From Morinoia aosen (Eukaryota; Arthropoda; Malacostraca; Amphipoda; Talitridae), in contig CM059576.1 in assembly GCA_030386875.1 (NCBI GenBank), positions 63,239,581 to 63,303,580 of the forward strand: a stretch of DNA of 64,000 nt, read 5' to 3'. Under the pieces are notes generated by a model. The model ran no database searches. It was given only the letters and a program-made list of their open reading frames with translations, and had not been told where the DNA came from. Positions 63,530-64,000 of this stretch are shown here, piece after piece. Every line of letters starts with the position of its first letter. Positions within the stretch are counted from its first letter, which is position 1. The position numbers and the translations under genes were made by a program.

Positions 63530-64000
63530 ACGTAACATTCTTTAATTGCGCAACTCCTACACATCACATTACGAAGCACTCATATTACCATGAGATATTA
63601 ATCTCGGAAATCATTAAACTTACTTACGTCATTTCAATTTAGCAATTTCCGCGAGTGCTCCAGATAAAGACAATACTTTAGTACTCGTATAAGAGTTTTA
63701 AGATTGATTTTCCAGCTCCTCCTGTAGAGAGAACACTTCTTATGGTGGCGTTACATCTTTCACACCTTCACGATTCCATTAAATTATATTTCCATATACT
63801 TCATCCATCAGGGCGTTAGCCTTCTACAATTGTGTCGAATTCAGTTTGTTAGAGTAACTTAAGTCACATTTAATCAGAATTCGGGCTCCAATAACTGATG
63901 ACTTTCAACACCATCTTCGACAAAGTAATTTGGATATAATAAATAAATGGGCTAGCGTAAGCACGAAATAGACGGGAATAATGCAATGTGTAACAGCAAA
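63530..64000. other. Unassigned AT-rich DNA
   Basis: No coding or repeat feature recognised up to the window edge. Confidence 0.4.

Overview
This is a stretch of animal nuclear genome, most likely from an arthropod, made almost entirely of transposable elements and their relics. The element mixture points to an invertebrate: several BEL/Pao LTR elements with DUF1759-type Gag, a Ty3/gypsy element of the K02A2.6/Mag kind, RNase H-bearing I-like, CR1-like and other LINEs, a Penelope fragment, TA-flanked MITEs, and degenerate TTAGG-like tracts. No host gene, tRNA, rRNA or CRISPR array could be supported. The species cannot be named from the sequence alone.

Layout. 1-3224 (minus): the 5' part of a BEL/Pao element (BEL-a: LTR, primer-binding site, Gag and protease), cut by the window edge. 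3808-5633 (minus): a LINE fragment (LINE A), followed by a TA-flanked MITE at 6393-7463. 8400-13980 (minus): a long but dead I-like LINE carrying ORF1, endonuclease, RT and RNase H. 15490-17815 (minus): a CR1-like LINE lying between inverted repeat arms. 18632-19402: a foldback element. 20285-22830: tandem-repeat arrays. 22870-23519 (minus): another CR1-like tail. 23520-26560 (minus): the 3' part of a second BEL/Pao element (BEL-d). 26929-27662 (plus): LINE B.

The centre, 28590-54545, is a nest of retroelements. A gypsy element (gypsy-A) carries an inverted copy of its own 3' end at its left edge. It is interrupted inside its RT gene by a BEL/Pao element (BEL-1, 29919-38637) with two 1569-bp LTRs. 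The right LTR of gypsy-A is broken by a GC-rich LTR retroelement of a lineage I cannot name (LTR-X, 41204 to about 53767). LTR-X is in turn interrupted inside its RNase H by a second BEL/Pao element (BEL-2, 44247-52592) with a clear 5-bp target-site duplication, TCAGA. The order of events can be read directly: gypsy-A is oldest, then LTR-X, then BEL-2; BEL-1 entered gypsy-A independently. BEL-1 and BEL-2 each show about 1% divergence between their own LTRs by eye, so both are fairly recent.

The right part, 53768-64000, holds a Penelope RT fragment, LINE C, a second copy of the foldback element, a long palindrome nested in inverted repeats, a 135-bp tandem duplication, AT-rich DNA and a possible Tc1 transposase remnant. 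All coding regions are broken to some degree. The nearest to intact is BEL-1, with one visible frameshift. I see no undescribed cellular system. The points most worth checking are LTR-X, the self-inverted gypsy element, the YxDN reverse transcriptase motif shared by both full BEL elements, and the foldback families.
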